Part shown: piece by piece, positions 9,908-17,858 of the stretch
Layout of the letters: every line of letters begins with the position of its first letter
Numbering within the stretch: position 1 is the first letter of the stretch
Assembly: GCA_004134985.1 (NCBI GenBank)
Contig: REGQ01000064.1
Location: 1-64,000, forward strand
DNA from: Paenibacillaceae bacterium
Lineage (GTDB): Bacteria > Bacillota > Bacilli > Paenibacillales > Paenibacillaceae
Direction of reading: 5' to 3'
DNA length: 64,000 nucleotides
Translations under genes and position numbers: made by a program
The notes under the pieces: model-generated
Told to the model about the DNA's origin: nothing
The model's input: only the letters and a program-made list of their open reading frames with translations
Database searches by the model: none

Positions 9908-9937
9908 ATAAAAAAAGCTCCTGCTTAGCAGGAGCCT
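9908..9937 (-). terminator. trp leader terminator (attenuator)
   Basis: On the minus strand GCTCCTGC-TAA-GCAGGAGC is followed by a run of T, a strong intrinsic terminator about 60 bases before the trpE start and after the TRAP triplets. Its 5' arm contains CCTGCT, complementary to the AGCAG units repeated in the triplet region, which would allow an alternative antiterminator pairing. That pairing is inference. Confidence 0.9.
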
Positions 9938-10062
9938 TGTAGATTAGAGCATTATCGAAATGAAAATGGCAAAATGAAACACACACCAATCTGCAGTCAA
10001 CCGAAGTATGTCCGTTTAAAGACATCTCAATAAGGTTAATGCAAATTCGGAATGCGCTGACA

Positions 10063-10114
10063 CTTGCTCACACTCTGCTCATCTCTTCTCGACTCTGCTC
10101 ACTCTGCTCTGCTA
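10063..10114 (-). promoter_or_regulatory. TRAP-binding site, eleven NAG triplets
   Basis: On the transcript strand one UAG, nine GAG and one AAG triplet lie in a row at 10114-10112, 10109-107, 104-102, 100-98, 95-93, 90-88, 85-83, 80-78, 75-73, 69-67 and 65-63. Most spacers are 2 nt; one is 3 and two are 1. Eleven (G/U)AG triplets are what an 11-subunit TRAP ring binds in B. subtilis trp leaders. The final AAG and the 1-nt spacers depart from the ideal. mtrB, encoding TRAP, is at 20417-20638. Confidence 0.92.
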
Positions 10115-10115
10115 T

Positions 10116-10137
10116 GATCAGCCGCTAACCGGCGATC
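10116..10137 (-). promoter_or_regulatory. 5' stem-loop of the trp leader
   Basis: GATCGCCGGTTAGCGGCTGATC at this place can fold with outer GATC/GATC and inner GCCG/CGGC pairs. It lies between the predicted transcript start and the first triplet. B. subtilis trp leaders have a 5' stem-loop in this position that helps TRAP binding. The equivalence is inferred from position and shape. Confidence 0.75.
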
Positions 10138-10147
10138 TTCTCTTCCA

Positions 10148-10177
10148 AATATACACCAGCTGCCAACGATTCGTCAA
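10148..10177 (-). promoter_or_regulatory. Predicted sigma-A promoter of the trp operon
   Basis: On the minus strand TTGACG (10177-10172) and TATATT (10153-10148) are 18 bp apart. Transcription would start near 10141, just before the 5' stem-loop. The promoter lies in the aroH-trpE gap, so trp genes can be read from here as well as from upstream aro transcription. Confidence 0.75.
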
Positions 10178-10240
10178 CCGTTGGCTTGCATGGTGCAAAA
10201 TGCAACCGCAATCGTTTAACCCGCAAGCCGCAGCCGCCTG

Positions 10241-10612
10241 CTAGGATTTAGCGCTTAAATCCGGACGCAATGTCTGGGCGCCCCCCAAGTAAACATGCTT
10301 TATCTCATCTTGCCGCTTATCGGTATTAACAAGCACCATCAACCGGATACACTTCTCCAAACTTCCCTTGATTGGCACCTCGAGCGCGCACATAAGCGGC
10401 ACAAGCTCCCAACCGGGCAATTGGCGAATGGCTACCGCAGGAAAAACATCGTCAAGATCCCCGGTTACCGTAACAAACACACTGGCAATATCCTCCGGCT
10501 TAATTTCGTTGTCTTGAACGATATTTTGCAAAAGCTGGACAGTTGCCTTCAAAATCGCTTCTTTCTCGTTGACATCGACCGTAATCGCTCCCCGAACTCC
10601 GCGGACACTCAT
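10241..10612 (-). CDS. aroH: Chorismate mutase, AroH type
   Basis: The 123-residue protein is a monofunctional trimeric chorismate mutase that turns chorismate into prephenate. RGVRGAITVDVNE has the N-terminal active-site Arg (residue 7 in the B. subtilis enzyme), and CALEVPIKGSLEKCIRLMVLVNT near 77-99 carries the conserved Glu and Arg. It lies 2 bp after aroB and before the trp promoter, as in B. subtilis, placing the prephenate branch beside the anthranilate branch. Confidence 0.96.
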   Translation of the reverse strand: MSVRGVRGAITVDVNEKEAILKATVQLLQNIVQDNEIKPEDIASVFVTVTGDLDDVFPAVAIRQLPGWELVPLMCALEVPIKGSLEKCIRLMVLVNTDKRQDEIKHVYLGGAQTLRPDLSAKS

Positions 10613-10614
10613 CG

Positions 10615-11712
10615 TTACTCGGCCTCCTCTTTCAGTTGTTCCACGATCTCCCGCACATCTGCCGCCAAAATCTGCTTGTTGATCTCCACCTTGCCAACTT
10701 CCGTTGGGACGATGAAAACCATGCGGCCCTCTTTAAATTTCTTGTCATGCATCATTGCCGCCATAATAGCGTCGGTATCCAATTGAGCGGCAAGTCTGAC
10801 TGGCAATTCAAACCGCTCCAGAATATGTTTGGTCACCGTATAGACCTGCTCTGGGGCACCAAGCTTCACTGCCAGCCGGGCAGCGCCAACCATGCCGATC
10901 GAAATCGCTTCTCCATGCAAATATTCGTTGTAATTGGCGACAGCCTCAATCGCATGGCCGATCGTATGGCCCAGATTAAGAATGGCGCGCAGCCCATTCT
11001 CGCGCTCGTCCTCTGACACGACTGCGGTTTTGACACTGCAGCCTTTATACAATGCATAGCCAATCGCCTCTGCATCGAGCTTGAGCAGCTTGTCAGCATT
11101 GTCATCCAGCCACTGCACAAATTCGCTGTCCCAGATCAGGCCGTGCTTGACCACTTCAGCCATTCCGTTACGCACTTGCCGGGGAGGAAGAGACTGCAAT
11201 GTATTCAAGTCGTACAAAACCAATTCCGGTTGATGGAATGCACCGACAATGTTTTTGGCCTGCGGCAGATTAACGCCAACTTTCCCGCCAACACTGCTGT
11301 CATGGGCCAGAATCGACGTCGGAATTTGGACAAACTTAATGCCGCGCATATAAGCGGCCGCCACATAACCGGCCAGATCTCCGACAACACCGCCGCCCAG
11401 TGCCACGACAGTCGATTGACGATCCAACCCGCCCTCCAACGCTTTGGTCAGCAGCGACTCGAACATCGCCATCGATTTGGAACCTTCTCCAAACGGGATA
11501 ACGGCACTTACCGTCTTATAGCCCGCCTGAAGCAACTGTGCCTCCACAACCGATAAATAATGACCGGCGACATGCTCATCCGAGATCAGCATCACTGGCG
11601 AGCCTTTCGTAATTCCGTGCTTCTCAAACAATGCTGCCGCTTGCGCAAGCAAACCTTCACCGATATAAATTGGATAAGAGCGCTCTCCCAAATCTACAGA
11701 TAATGTACGCAT
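10615..11712 (-). CDS. aroB: 3-Dehydroquinate synthase
   Basis: This NAD- and metal-dependent shikimate pathway enzyme cyclises DAHP to 3-dehydroquinate. Motifs include ALGGGVVGDLAGYVAAAYMRG (split around the NAD site), PTSILAHDSSVGGKVGVN, and the metal ligands in EVVKHGLIWD, LGHTIGHAIE and HGEAISIGM. ATG at 11712 is chosen, giving 365 residues; a TTG eight codons upstream would overlap aroC. The ATG starts one base after the aroC stop, and aroH follows closely, so aroC-aroB-aroH forms one unit. Confidence 0.97.
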   Translation of the reverse strand: MRTLSVDLGERSYPIYIGEGLLAQAAALFEKHGITKGSPVMLISDEHVAGHYLSVVEAQLLQAGYKTVSAVIPFGEGSKSMAMFESLLTKALEGGLDRQSTVVALGGGVVGDLAGYVAAAYMRGIKFVQIPTSILAHDSSVGGKVGVNLPQAKNIVGAFHQPELVLYDLNTLQSLPPRQVRNGMAEVVKHGLIWDSEFVQWLDDNADKLLKLDAEAIGYALYKGCSVKTAVVSEDERENGLRAILNLGHTIGHAIEAVANYNEYLHGEAISIGMVGAARLAVKLGAPEQVYTVTKHILERFELPVRLAAQLDTDAIMAAMMHDKKFKEGRMVFIVPTEVGKVEINKQILAADVREIVEQLKEEAE

Positions 11713-11713
11713 A

Positions 11714-12883
11714 TTAATATTGCCCCACTTGTTCAAGATAGGCGTTCAGGTTCGCTCTGATTTCATCGATCGAATCGCCTCCGAACTTCTCCAGAAAAGC
11801 TCGTGCAACCTCCCATGTAACAACATGTTCCATCACAACGCTTGCAGCAGGCACGGCACAGCTGTCCGAACGCTCAACCTGCGCAGTAAACGCTTCTTTC
11901 GTGTCGATATCGACACTTTGCAGCGGTTTGTACAGGGTAGGAATGGGCTTCATCACGCCGCGAACAACGATCTGTTCCCCATTGGTCATGCCGCCTTCAA
12001 AACCGCCTGCGCGGTTACTCGCACGGTGGTAGCCCTTTTCTTCGGTATAAATGATTTCATCGTGAACTTTCGATCCGCGCATTCCTGCCGCTTCAAATCC
12101 GATGCCGATTTCACAACCTTTAAAAGCATTGATCGAGACGACAGCTTGCGCGATGCGCGCATCCAGTTTGCGGTCCCACTGTACGTGGCTGCCAAGGCCT
12201 ACAGGAACCCCTTCAATGATACATTCGACGATTCCGCCGATGGAGTCGCCTTCCGCTTTGACAGCATCGATATGCGCAATCATTTGTTGCTCGGTTTCCT
12301 TATCTACAACACGAACTGGCGACTCTTCTGTCACACGAACCAGTTCATCGACAGGCAATTGGTTGGCAGGCGCTTCAATTTCGCCAATGCGAATAACTTG
12401 ACCAGCCACTTTAATGCCGAACTCTGCAAGCAATTGTCTGGCAACCGCACCGATTGCTACCCGCACAGCCGTTTCACGCGCGCTGGAACGCTCCAGCACA
12501 TTGCGCAGATCTTTCAAATTATATTTAAGTCCGCCGTTCAAATCCGCATGGCCTGGACGAGGGCGGTGTACGCGTCGCTTCTCTTCATCTCCGCCTTCAA
12601 TCGGCTCGATATTCATTACGGACGTCCAGTGCTTCCAGTCATTATTGGCAACAACGAGTGCTACCGGAGCGCCTGTCGTACGACCGTGACGCACACCGCC
12701 GACGATTTGAGCGGTATCTTTCTCGATTTGCATGCGGCGTCCGCGCCCATGCCCCTTCTGGCGTCTATGCAGCTGAAAATTCAATTCCTCAAAATCAAGC
12801 GTCAAATTGCTTGGCAGTCCTTCAATAATTGCGGTCAACTGTGGGCCGTGTGTTTCGCCGGCTGTTAAAAAACGTAAGCTCAA
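11714..12883 (-). CDS. aroC: Chorismate synthase
   Basis: The 389-residue FMN-dependent lyase makes chorismate from EPSP, the branch point for Trp, Tyr, Phe, folate and, here, menaquinone. Typical segments are [13 protein letters not shown] at the N-terminus, [42 protein letters not shown] and [14 protein letters not shown]. The start is a TTG at 12883 because AGGAGGGG sits five bases before it and the protein then begins in register with the family. The longer upstream reading has no ribosome site. It heads the aroC-aroB-aroH-trp supraoperon. Confidence 0.96.
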   Translation of the reverse strand: MSLRFLTAGETHGPQLTAIIEGLPSNLTLDFEELNFQLHRRQKGHGRGRRMQIEKDTAQIVGGVRHGRTTGAPVALVVANNDWKHWTSVMNIEPIEGGDEEKRRVHRPRPGHADLNGGLKYNLKDLRNVLERSSARETAVRVAIGAVARQLLAEFGIKVAGQVIRIGEIEAPANQLPVDELVRVTEESPVRVVDKETEQQMIAHIDAVKAEGDSIGGIVECIIEGVPVGLGSHVQWDRKLDARIAQAVVSINAFKGCEIGIGFEAAGMRGSKVHDEIIYTEEKGYHRASNRAGGFEGGMTNGEQIVVRGVMKPIPTLYKPLQSVDIDTKEAFTAQVERSDSCAVPAASVVMEHVVTWEVARAFLEKFGGDSIDEIRANLNAYLEQVGQY

Positions 12884-12960
12884 GCTTGCCCCTCCTAAAA
12901 GTTTTTTTAGCGTACTCAGCGTTATCACAGACACAGCGGACGTCTGCAACGCTCTGCAAG

Positions 12961-13082
12961 CGGACAGACATTCCGTTATTTGTCCGAACATAAAATGAAG
13001 CTATCGCGGACCACGTTCCACTATTGGCTCGAAAACCAGCAAATTAAAGTGTTTTTTACCAAATAACGAATCCGCTGTCCGC
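12961..13082. repeat. About 120-bp element with imperfect 22-bp terminal inverted repeats
   Basis: The first 22 bases (12961-12982) begin CGGACAG and end GTTATTTG. The reverse complement of the last 23 bases has the same two ends with roughly 17 of 22 positions alike. Only one copy is seen in the window, so its spread in the genome is unknown. Confidence 0.5.
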
Positions 13083-13282
13083 CAAAGCGGCCTTTCCCTC
13101 AATTTGCACTACATAGCAGATGTGTGTCCTCTAACCTCAATGCTCAAGTAGTTCATACTCAAAGTAGTCAATTCTACTCGGCTATCAAAATGAACAACAC
13201 AAAACCAGCATTACAAGCAATGCTCGCTTTTTCGCCTGAATATCTTTGCTCATTATAGTACAGCACCGGCAGTTTGTACAGA

Positions 13283-13332
13283 AAAAGGCTGTTTCCATAA
13301 GCGATCTTTGCCGCTCACGCAAACAGCCTTTT
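13283..13332 (-). terminator. Terminator after the 53-residue gene
   Basis: AAAAGGCTGTTT at 13283-13294 pairs perfectly with AAACAGCCTTTT at 13321-13332, with a smaller hairpin in the loop. Both strands give a T-run after the stem, so it may act both ways. On the minus strand it ends the unit above aroC. Confidence 0.8.
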
Positions 13333-13480
13333 CGTAAATAGAACAACGGATCCGACTAAGCGCGATTGCCTTCCCGGGGGTGCCGGGCAACGAACCGGCG
13401 AGCCATTCACGGGTGACCAGGCAGGCGGTTAAAAAGTGGTCGGTGTTCCACTGCCTGCAGCGCTCTCCCCTGCCAAACTA

Positions 13481-13642
13481 CTAGCGGCTTGTCTTGGCCA
13501 GCCAAATCTGCGGTTTCGGCCTGAAATAAGGATCATCCATCATTCCCGTAATCTGCCCGCTCTCCATCCCTAAAATTTGAGCACATTCCTGAATTGTGAT
13601 CATTCCAAGATGGTATGCGGCGATTACTTTACGTTTGTCCAT
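13481..13642 (-). CDS. Small protein of unknown function (53 residues)
   Basis: A short frame starts at an ATG with GGAGG upstream and ends with TAG, giving 53 residues: MDKRKVIAAYHLGMITIQEC at the start and KPQIWLAKTSR at the end. The first part reads like a small helix-turn-helix or sigma-factor-like segment (ITIQECAQILGMESGQITGM), which suggests nucleic-acid or partner binding. That is only a resemblance. It lies on the same strand between cheR and aroC and is followed by a good terminator. The good ribosome site and regular composition support it as real. Confidence 0.7.
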   Translation of the reverse strand: MDKRKVIAAYHLGMITIQECAQILGMESGQITGMMDDPYFRPKPQIWLAKTSR

Positions 13643-13706
13643 TTCGTTTCTTCCTCCATTCTCACAGCTCCACGCTAGTATTGGGAAAAACGTGGATCAC
13701 TATGCA

Positions 13707-14489
13707 TTAATGGGAAATTCGACGATAGAAAAACGTTTCAGCGGTTTCCAATTCATATTGCCCCGGCGAGAAAATCTGCTCCGTACTCCCGACAAACAAC
13801 AGCCCTCCGGGACGCAGCGCTTTTGAAAATCCACGGTACAGCTGCTGCTTTGCTTCATCGGTAAAGTAGATCATCACATTGCGGCATACTATAATGTCGA
13901 ACGGCCCGCCAAAACGATCCAGCAGCAAGTTTTGCTGTTGAAAGTTAACGGCACGCATCAACTTGTCGCTCACTCTGAACTGATCGTCCTGACGGGTGAA
14001 GTAGCTTTTCAAGTAAGATTGCGGCACATCTCGAACAGAACGCTCAGGATAAAGGCCGGTCTTTGCTCTCTCAAGAACTTTACTGTCCAGATCAGTGGCA
14101 GTAATTGAGGCACGGTCTAGCGCTCCCAATTGATCAAGAATCATCGCCATCGTGTAAGGTTCCTCGCCTGTCGAGCATGCCGCGCTCCAGACGCGCAGCC
14201 GAGGCGACTCTTTCAGCAGCTCAGGGATAAAACGCTCTTCCAGCGACTTCCAACGAACTGGATTTCGCCAAAATTCCGAGACATTAATGGTCATCCGATC
14301 AAGAAACTCATTCATCAGCTTCTGGTCGGTTTGCAAGGCATCCATATAGGCATGAAAAGTAGAATAACCATGTTTCAACCGCAATGTGGTTAGCCGCCTC
14401 TTCATTTGCGCTTCCTTATATTGATTTAAATCAATTCCCGTTTTTTCCTTGATTTTTTGTACAAACCACGCGAAATCCTGATCCTCCAC
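13707..14489 (-). CDS. cheR: Chemotaxis protein-glutamate methyltransferase
   Basis: The 260-residue SAM-dependent enzyme methylates glutamates on chemoreceptors during adaptation. The N-terminal helical domain (residues 1-75) contains KRRLTTLRLKHGYSTFHAYM, and the methyltransferase domain has FWRNP, the SAM motif VWSAACSTGEEPYTMAM (near 105-121), and IIVCRNVMIYF near 195-205. The start is GTG with GGAGG seven bases away. It lies between aroC and the hep/menaquinone operon as in B. subtilis, although the ndk gene usually found there is missing. Confidence 0.96.
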   Translation of the reverse strand: MEDQDFAWFVQKIKEKTGIDLNQYKEAQMKRRLTTLRLKHGYSTFHAYMDALQTDQKLMNEFLDRMTINVSEFWRNPVRWKSLEERFIPELLKESPRLRVWSAACSTGEEPYTMAMILDQLGALDRASITATDLDSKVLERAKTGLYPERSVRDVPQSYLKSYFTRQDDQFRVSDKLMRAVNFQQQNLLLDRFGGPFDIIVCRNVMIYFTDEAKQQLYRGFSKALRPGGLLFVGSTEQIFSPGQYELETAETFFYRRISH

Positions 14490-14523
14490 ACCGGCGCCTC
14501 CTCTTGACGCATAGTTACTTGCT

Positions 14524-15498
14524 TCAATAATTGCGTTTCGCTACAAAATAAGCAAGGTCAGACAAGCTTTTTTTCGCAGGAATGTCCGGCAACCCTGCTA
14601 ATGCATGGATCGCCTTTTCCATATAGCGGGTTGCCATATGATCCGCCTGCTCGATGCCTTTGCTGCTGCGAATTAGCTTTAAGATCTGGGATGTATCGCC
14701 CTGGCCTTCCGCTTCGTGCAGCATCCGTATCTCATGCAGCAACGGTTCACGGACGGACGTATCGCGCAGAGCGAGCAGCACCGGCAGCGTCATGTTGCCC
14801 TGTCTGATATCCGAACCGGGCGGTTTGCCGATTTGCTTTTCTGTTCCGCAAATATCCAGCAGATCATCGCGAATTTGGAATACCATCCCGATGTTGTAGC
14901 CGAATCGGTACAACCTGGCAGCACTCGCATGGCCGCTCTCTGCCCCCAGCGCTCCAAGCTGGCAGCTGATCGCAATAAGCAGCGCTGTTTTGCGGCGAAT
15001 GCGCAGCAAGTAGTTGCGCACGCTCTGCGATGTATTGAAGAAATCCCGGATTTGCTCCATCTCGCCGATGCACATCTCGACCATCGCCTTCGAGAGAATC
15101 CGGTGAATTGCCGGATCTTCCAGATCAGTCGCCACCGTCAGCGCTTTGCCGTGAATATAATCGCCCGTATACATCGCAATCCTGTTATCCCACTTGGCCT
15201 TGACCGTCAGCTGCCCGCGGCGGGTCTCCGCATCGTCAATGACATCATCATGAACGAGCGAAGCCATATGAATCAGTTCGAGCGTCACCGCAATTTTCTC
15301 CAGCACTTCGATTTGTCCATTCCCAAACTTGCCGGAAAGCAGCACAAAAACAGGGCGGATTCGCTTTCCTCCTGCCTTCAACAAATGCAGCGCCGTTTCA
15401 TTCAGCAGTGCGTGGTCTGAAGTGATGGTCTTTTCCAGCCTGCGCTCTATTCTATTTAAATCACTTTTCATTTTCGCGTATAAATCCAGTAGTTTCAT
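14524..15498 (-). CDS. hepT: Heptaprenyl diphosphate synthase, catalytic component II
   Basis: The 324-residue trans-prenyltransferase builds the C35 side chain of menaquinone with component I (hepS at 18586). LKAGGKRIRPVF, the first aspartate-rich motif HDDVIDDAETRRG and the second motif RDDLLDICGTEKQIGKPPGSD are intact. Start is the ATG at 15498, which overlaps the mqnA stop as ATGA; a TTG farther upstream has no good ribosome site. It is the last gene of the hepS-menG-ubiA-ubiX-mqnA-hepT run. Confidence 0.95.
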   Translation of the reverse strand: MKLLDLYAKMKSDLNRIERRLEKTITSDHALLNETALHLLKAGGKRIRPVFVLLSGKFGNGQIEVLEKIAVTLELIHMASLVHDDVIDDAETRRGQLTVKAKWDNRIAMYTGDYIHGKALTVATDLEDPAIHRILSKAMVEMCIGEMEQIRDFFNTSQSVRNYLLRIRRKTALLIAISCQLGALGAESGHASAARLYRFGYNIGMVFQIRDDLLDICGTEKQIGKPPGSDIRQGNMTLPVLLALRDTSVREPLLHEIRMLHEAEGQGDTSQILKLIRSSKGIEQADHMATRYMEKAIHALAGLPDIPAKKSLSDLAYFVAKRNY

Positions 15499-16361
15499 TC
15501 GTTCACCCGTGTCAAGGATTGATCTACCCAAAATTGCATTTCTACCTCATGGTCCAGCAAACCCATCTGTTTGGCATATTGAAAATACAAAGCCAGTCCA
15601 GCCTGCTCCTGCTCGCCAAACGCATAATGCAGTTCCGTGAAATAATTTTGCCAGTAAGCGGGCTCGCCGCCAATTTCAGCACATGCCTTTTCAATGAGCG
15701 GCTGAAGATTGTTCAGACTCTGCTCTTTGCTTGCCAGGAGTAAACGATGCAGCTTGGCAATTTGTCCACTATAAGCAGCTGCCAACTCCCGACGCACAGC
15801 AAATACGGCAAATGTCATGCCATAGCCTGTCCATTCGCGCCATAACTGTCCCAAATCAATCATTTCATAACCTGACTTTTCCCAGGAAGCTTTAATGGCA
15901 GGATCGCCGATCAACAACGCAGCGTCAGCCTTTTCCAGCATCGTATCAAGCGATGGTTCCATCGTAATATAATGCGGATTAGCCCCGTAGTAGCCTTGCA
16001 TAATAATTTTGAGCAAATTAATGGAAGTAGCGGAGGTATCGGTCAAAGCGATCGTACCCTCCAATACTTCCTTAAGCGGCCGCTTCATGAACAACATAAT
16101 GGAATTTACTCTTCCCTTCGCGCTGACCGACAGATCAGGCAGAAGAAAATAATCTTGACTGTTCTGAGCATAAGCAAACGAAGAAATTCCTGCCGCATCT
16201 ATTTGCCCGCTTCGCAAAGCATGATTCAACACACTCGGTACACCGGATACTATCCGAATTTCTTCCGCAGGCAATCCTTGATCAGGCAATTGAAAGAAGA
16301 TCGGCCATACGTTTGCGTAGTCAATCCGGCCTACTGTCAGCAGACGGCTATTGACCATCAT
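15495..16361 (-). CDS. mqnA: Chorismate dehydratase, futalosine menaquinone pathway
   Basis: The 288-residue periplasmic-binding-protein-like enzyme of the MqnA/MqnD family fits chorismate dehydratase, which makes 3-enolpyruvoylbenzoate for menaquinone via futalosine. It begins VGRIDYANVWPIF, then SGVPSVLNHALRSGQIDAAGISSF, which is typical of MqnA. No signal peptide is seen, so it acts in the cytoplasm. Start is one of two adjacent ATGs (16361 or 16358) after GGGGGG. It overlaps the ubiX stop upstream and hepT downstream. The related MqnD family is the main alternative; chorismate supply and context favour MqnA. Confidence 0.88.
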   Translation of the reverse strand: MMVNSRLLTVGRIDYANVWPIFFQLPDQGLPAEEIRIVSGVPSVLNHALRSGQIDAAGISSFAYAQNSQDYFLLPDLSVSAKGRVNSIMLFMKRPLKEVLEGTIALTDTSATSINLLKIIMQGYYGANPHYITMEPSLDTMLEKADAALLIGDPAIKASWEKSGYEMIDLGQLWREWTGYGMTFAVFAVRRELAAAYSGQIAKLHRLLLASKEQSLNNLQPLIEKACAEIGGEPAYWQNYFTELHYAFGEQEQAGLALYFQYAKQMGLLDHEVEMQFWVDQSLTRVNE

Positions 16362-16989
16362 GATGCGCCCCCCATCTTCTGTACAGGTTATGATTAACTG
16401 ACATGCTGTCCAACACTTTTCCGACGAGGAAATCAACCATTTCATCCAATGATTGCGGATGGTAATAAAAGGCCGGCATCGCCGGGATGATACCCACCCC
16501 AAGCTGAGCCAGCTTAAGCATATTTTCCAAATGAATTGCATGGAGAGGCGTCTCTCTCGGCACCAGCAGCAAGTTTCTTCGTTCCTTGAGCATCACATCC
16601 GCAGCTCGCGTGAGCAGGTTGTTCGACGCTCCGTGGGCAATGGAAGACAATGTACCCATGGAGCAGGGAATGACCACCATGCCTTCTGTAATAAACGATC
16701 CGCTCGCAATTGAGGCTCCGATGTCAGCATTGGGATGGTAGGTGAGTGCTCCCGATGTCAGCGCGTCGCCGAACTTCAGTTCCAGCGTTTGCTGCCGTTT
16801 CGCCGTTTCCCACCCCATCTCTTCTTTCAACACACGCCAGCCAGCTTCCGTAATGACCAGATGAATACAGATGTCGGCCGCAAGCAGCGCTTCACAGAGC
16901 CGGATACCGTAGACGGAGCCGCTTGCCCCCGTAATGCCTACCACAAAGCGGCGACGTGGTTCAGTGCTGCCGTCTTTGGTTGCTACCAT
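16348..16989 (-). CDS. ubiX: UbiX-type flavin prenyltransferase
   Basis: The 213-residue flavoprotein is expected to make prenylated FMN, the cofactor of UbiD-type decarboxylases. VGITGASGSVYGIRLCEALL binds FMN phosphate, GSFITEGMVVIPCSMGTLSS and GASNNLLTRAADV follow, and LLVPRETPLHAIHLENMLKL is characteristic. In this operon the likely partner is an MqnL-type carboxylyase of the futalosine route, not seen in the window. It overlaps ubiA by 7 bp and mqnA by 14 bp. Confidence 0.93.
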   Translation of the reverse strand: MVATKDGSTEPRRRFVVGITGASGSVYGIRLCEALLAADICIHLVITEAGWRVLKEEMGWETAKRQQTLELKFGDALTSGALTYHPNADIGASIASGSFITEGMVVIPCSMGTLSSIAHGASNNLLTRAADVMLKERRNLLLVPRETPLHAIHLENMLKLAQLGVGIIPAMPAFYYHPQSLDEMVDFLVGKVLDSMSVNHNLYRRWGAHHDGQ

Positions 16990-17858
16990 TGTCTCAACAC
17001 CACCAGATCAATCAATGTAAAGGCAAATACAGCTACACTAAGCGTGCCATTCATCGTGAAAAAAGCTGTATTAATCCGGGATAAGTCATGGGGTTTCACA
17101 AGCGCATGCTGATAAAACAGAATGAATACCGCAATCAGCGTGCCCAGCAAATAACTGTAACTTAATCCTGTGCTCACAAAAAGCGCTATGAAGCCAACTG
17201 CCGTAATAGCATGCAAAACCCGGGCAATCCATAACGAACGGGCAACGCCAAACCGGGATGGAATGGAGTAAAGCCCTTCTTTAACATCAAACTCATAATC
17301 CTGACAGGCATACATAATGTCAAATCCAGCGGTCCACAGGGATACCGTTGCATACAACAGCAGCGCTGTCGCGTCAATTGATCCCGTTATTGCCACCCAG
17401 CCGCCCAGCGGGGCAAGACCGATCGTCAGACCCAAGACGATGTGGCACAACCACGTAAATCGCTTCGTATACGAATAGAAGACGAGCATAAACACGGCAA
17501 CCGGCAGCAGCTTGACTGCTAATGGATTCAAGTTGGATGCCGCATAGAACAAAATAACAAATGAAACAACTATAAAGAGAATGACTTCCCCTGACCGCAG
17601 CAACCCTGCTGGCAGTGCGCGCATCGCTGTCCGGGGGTTTCGCAGATCGATCGCTTTGTCGATCAGCCGGTTTAGTCCCATTGCCGCGCTTCTCGCTCCA
17701 ATCAGGGCGAGAATGATCCAGCCGATTTCCGACCAGGCAGGCAAGCGGTGATCGACAGCTACAGCGCCCAGCATCGCCCCGACAAATGCAAAGGGCAGGG
17801 CAAACAGCGTATGCTCAAACTTGATCATCTCAAGAAAAATTTTAATTTTGCGAATCAT
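16983..17858 (-). CDS. UbiA-family prenyltransferase, probable menaquinone branch (MqnP-like)
   Basis: This 291-residue membrane protein has about eight hydrophobic segments. The two aspartate-rich motifs of UbiA enzymes are NRLIDKAIDLRNPRT near 63-77 and DIMYACQDYEFDVKEG near 180-195. It attaches a polyprenyl chain to an aromatic ring in the membrane. Because the operon also holds mqnA, ubiX and both heptaprenyl synthase subunits, the likely substrate is a naphthoate of the futalosine pathway, not 4-hydroxybenzoate. Family membership is clear; substrate is inferred. It overlaps menG by 4 bp and ubiX by 7 bp. Confidence 0.88.
   Translation of the reverse strand: MIRKIKIFLEMIKFEHTLFALPFAFVGAMLGAVAVDHRLPAWSEIGWIILALIGARSAAMGLNRLIDKAIDLRNPRTAMRALPAGLLRSGEVILFIVVSFVILFYAASNLNPLAVKLLPVAVFMLVFYSYTKRFTWLCHIVLGLTIGLAPLGGWVAITGSIDATALLLYATVSLWTAGFDIMYACQDYEFDVKEGLYSIPSRFGVARSLWIARVLHAITAVGFIALFVSTGLSYSYLLGTLIAVFILFYQHALVKPHDLSRINTAFFTMNGTLSVAVFAFTLIDLVVLRQW

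Larger units (their letters stand above)
12884..13480. other. 597-bp gap before aroC: inverted-repeat element, terminator, GC-rich segment
   Basis: No credible gene is visible. From aroC outward it contains an imperfect inverted-repeat element at 12961-13082, an AT-rich stretch that should carry the aroC promoter (no clear boxes assigned), the terminator at 13283-13332, and an unexplained GC-rich, partly self-complementary stretch at about 13350-13475. Confidence 0.7.
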
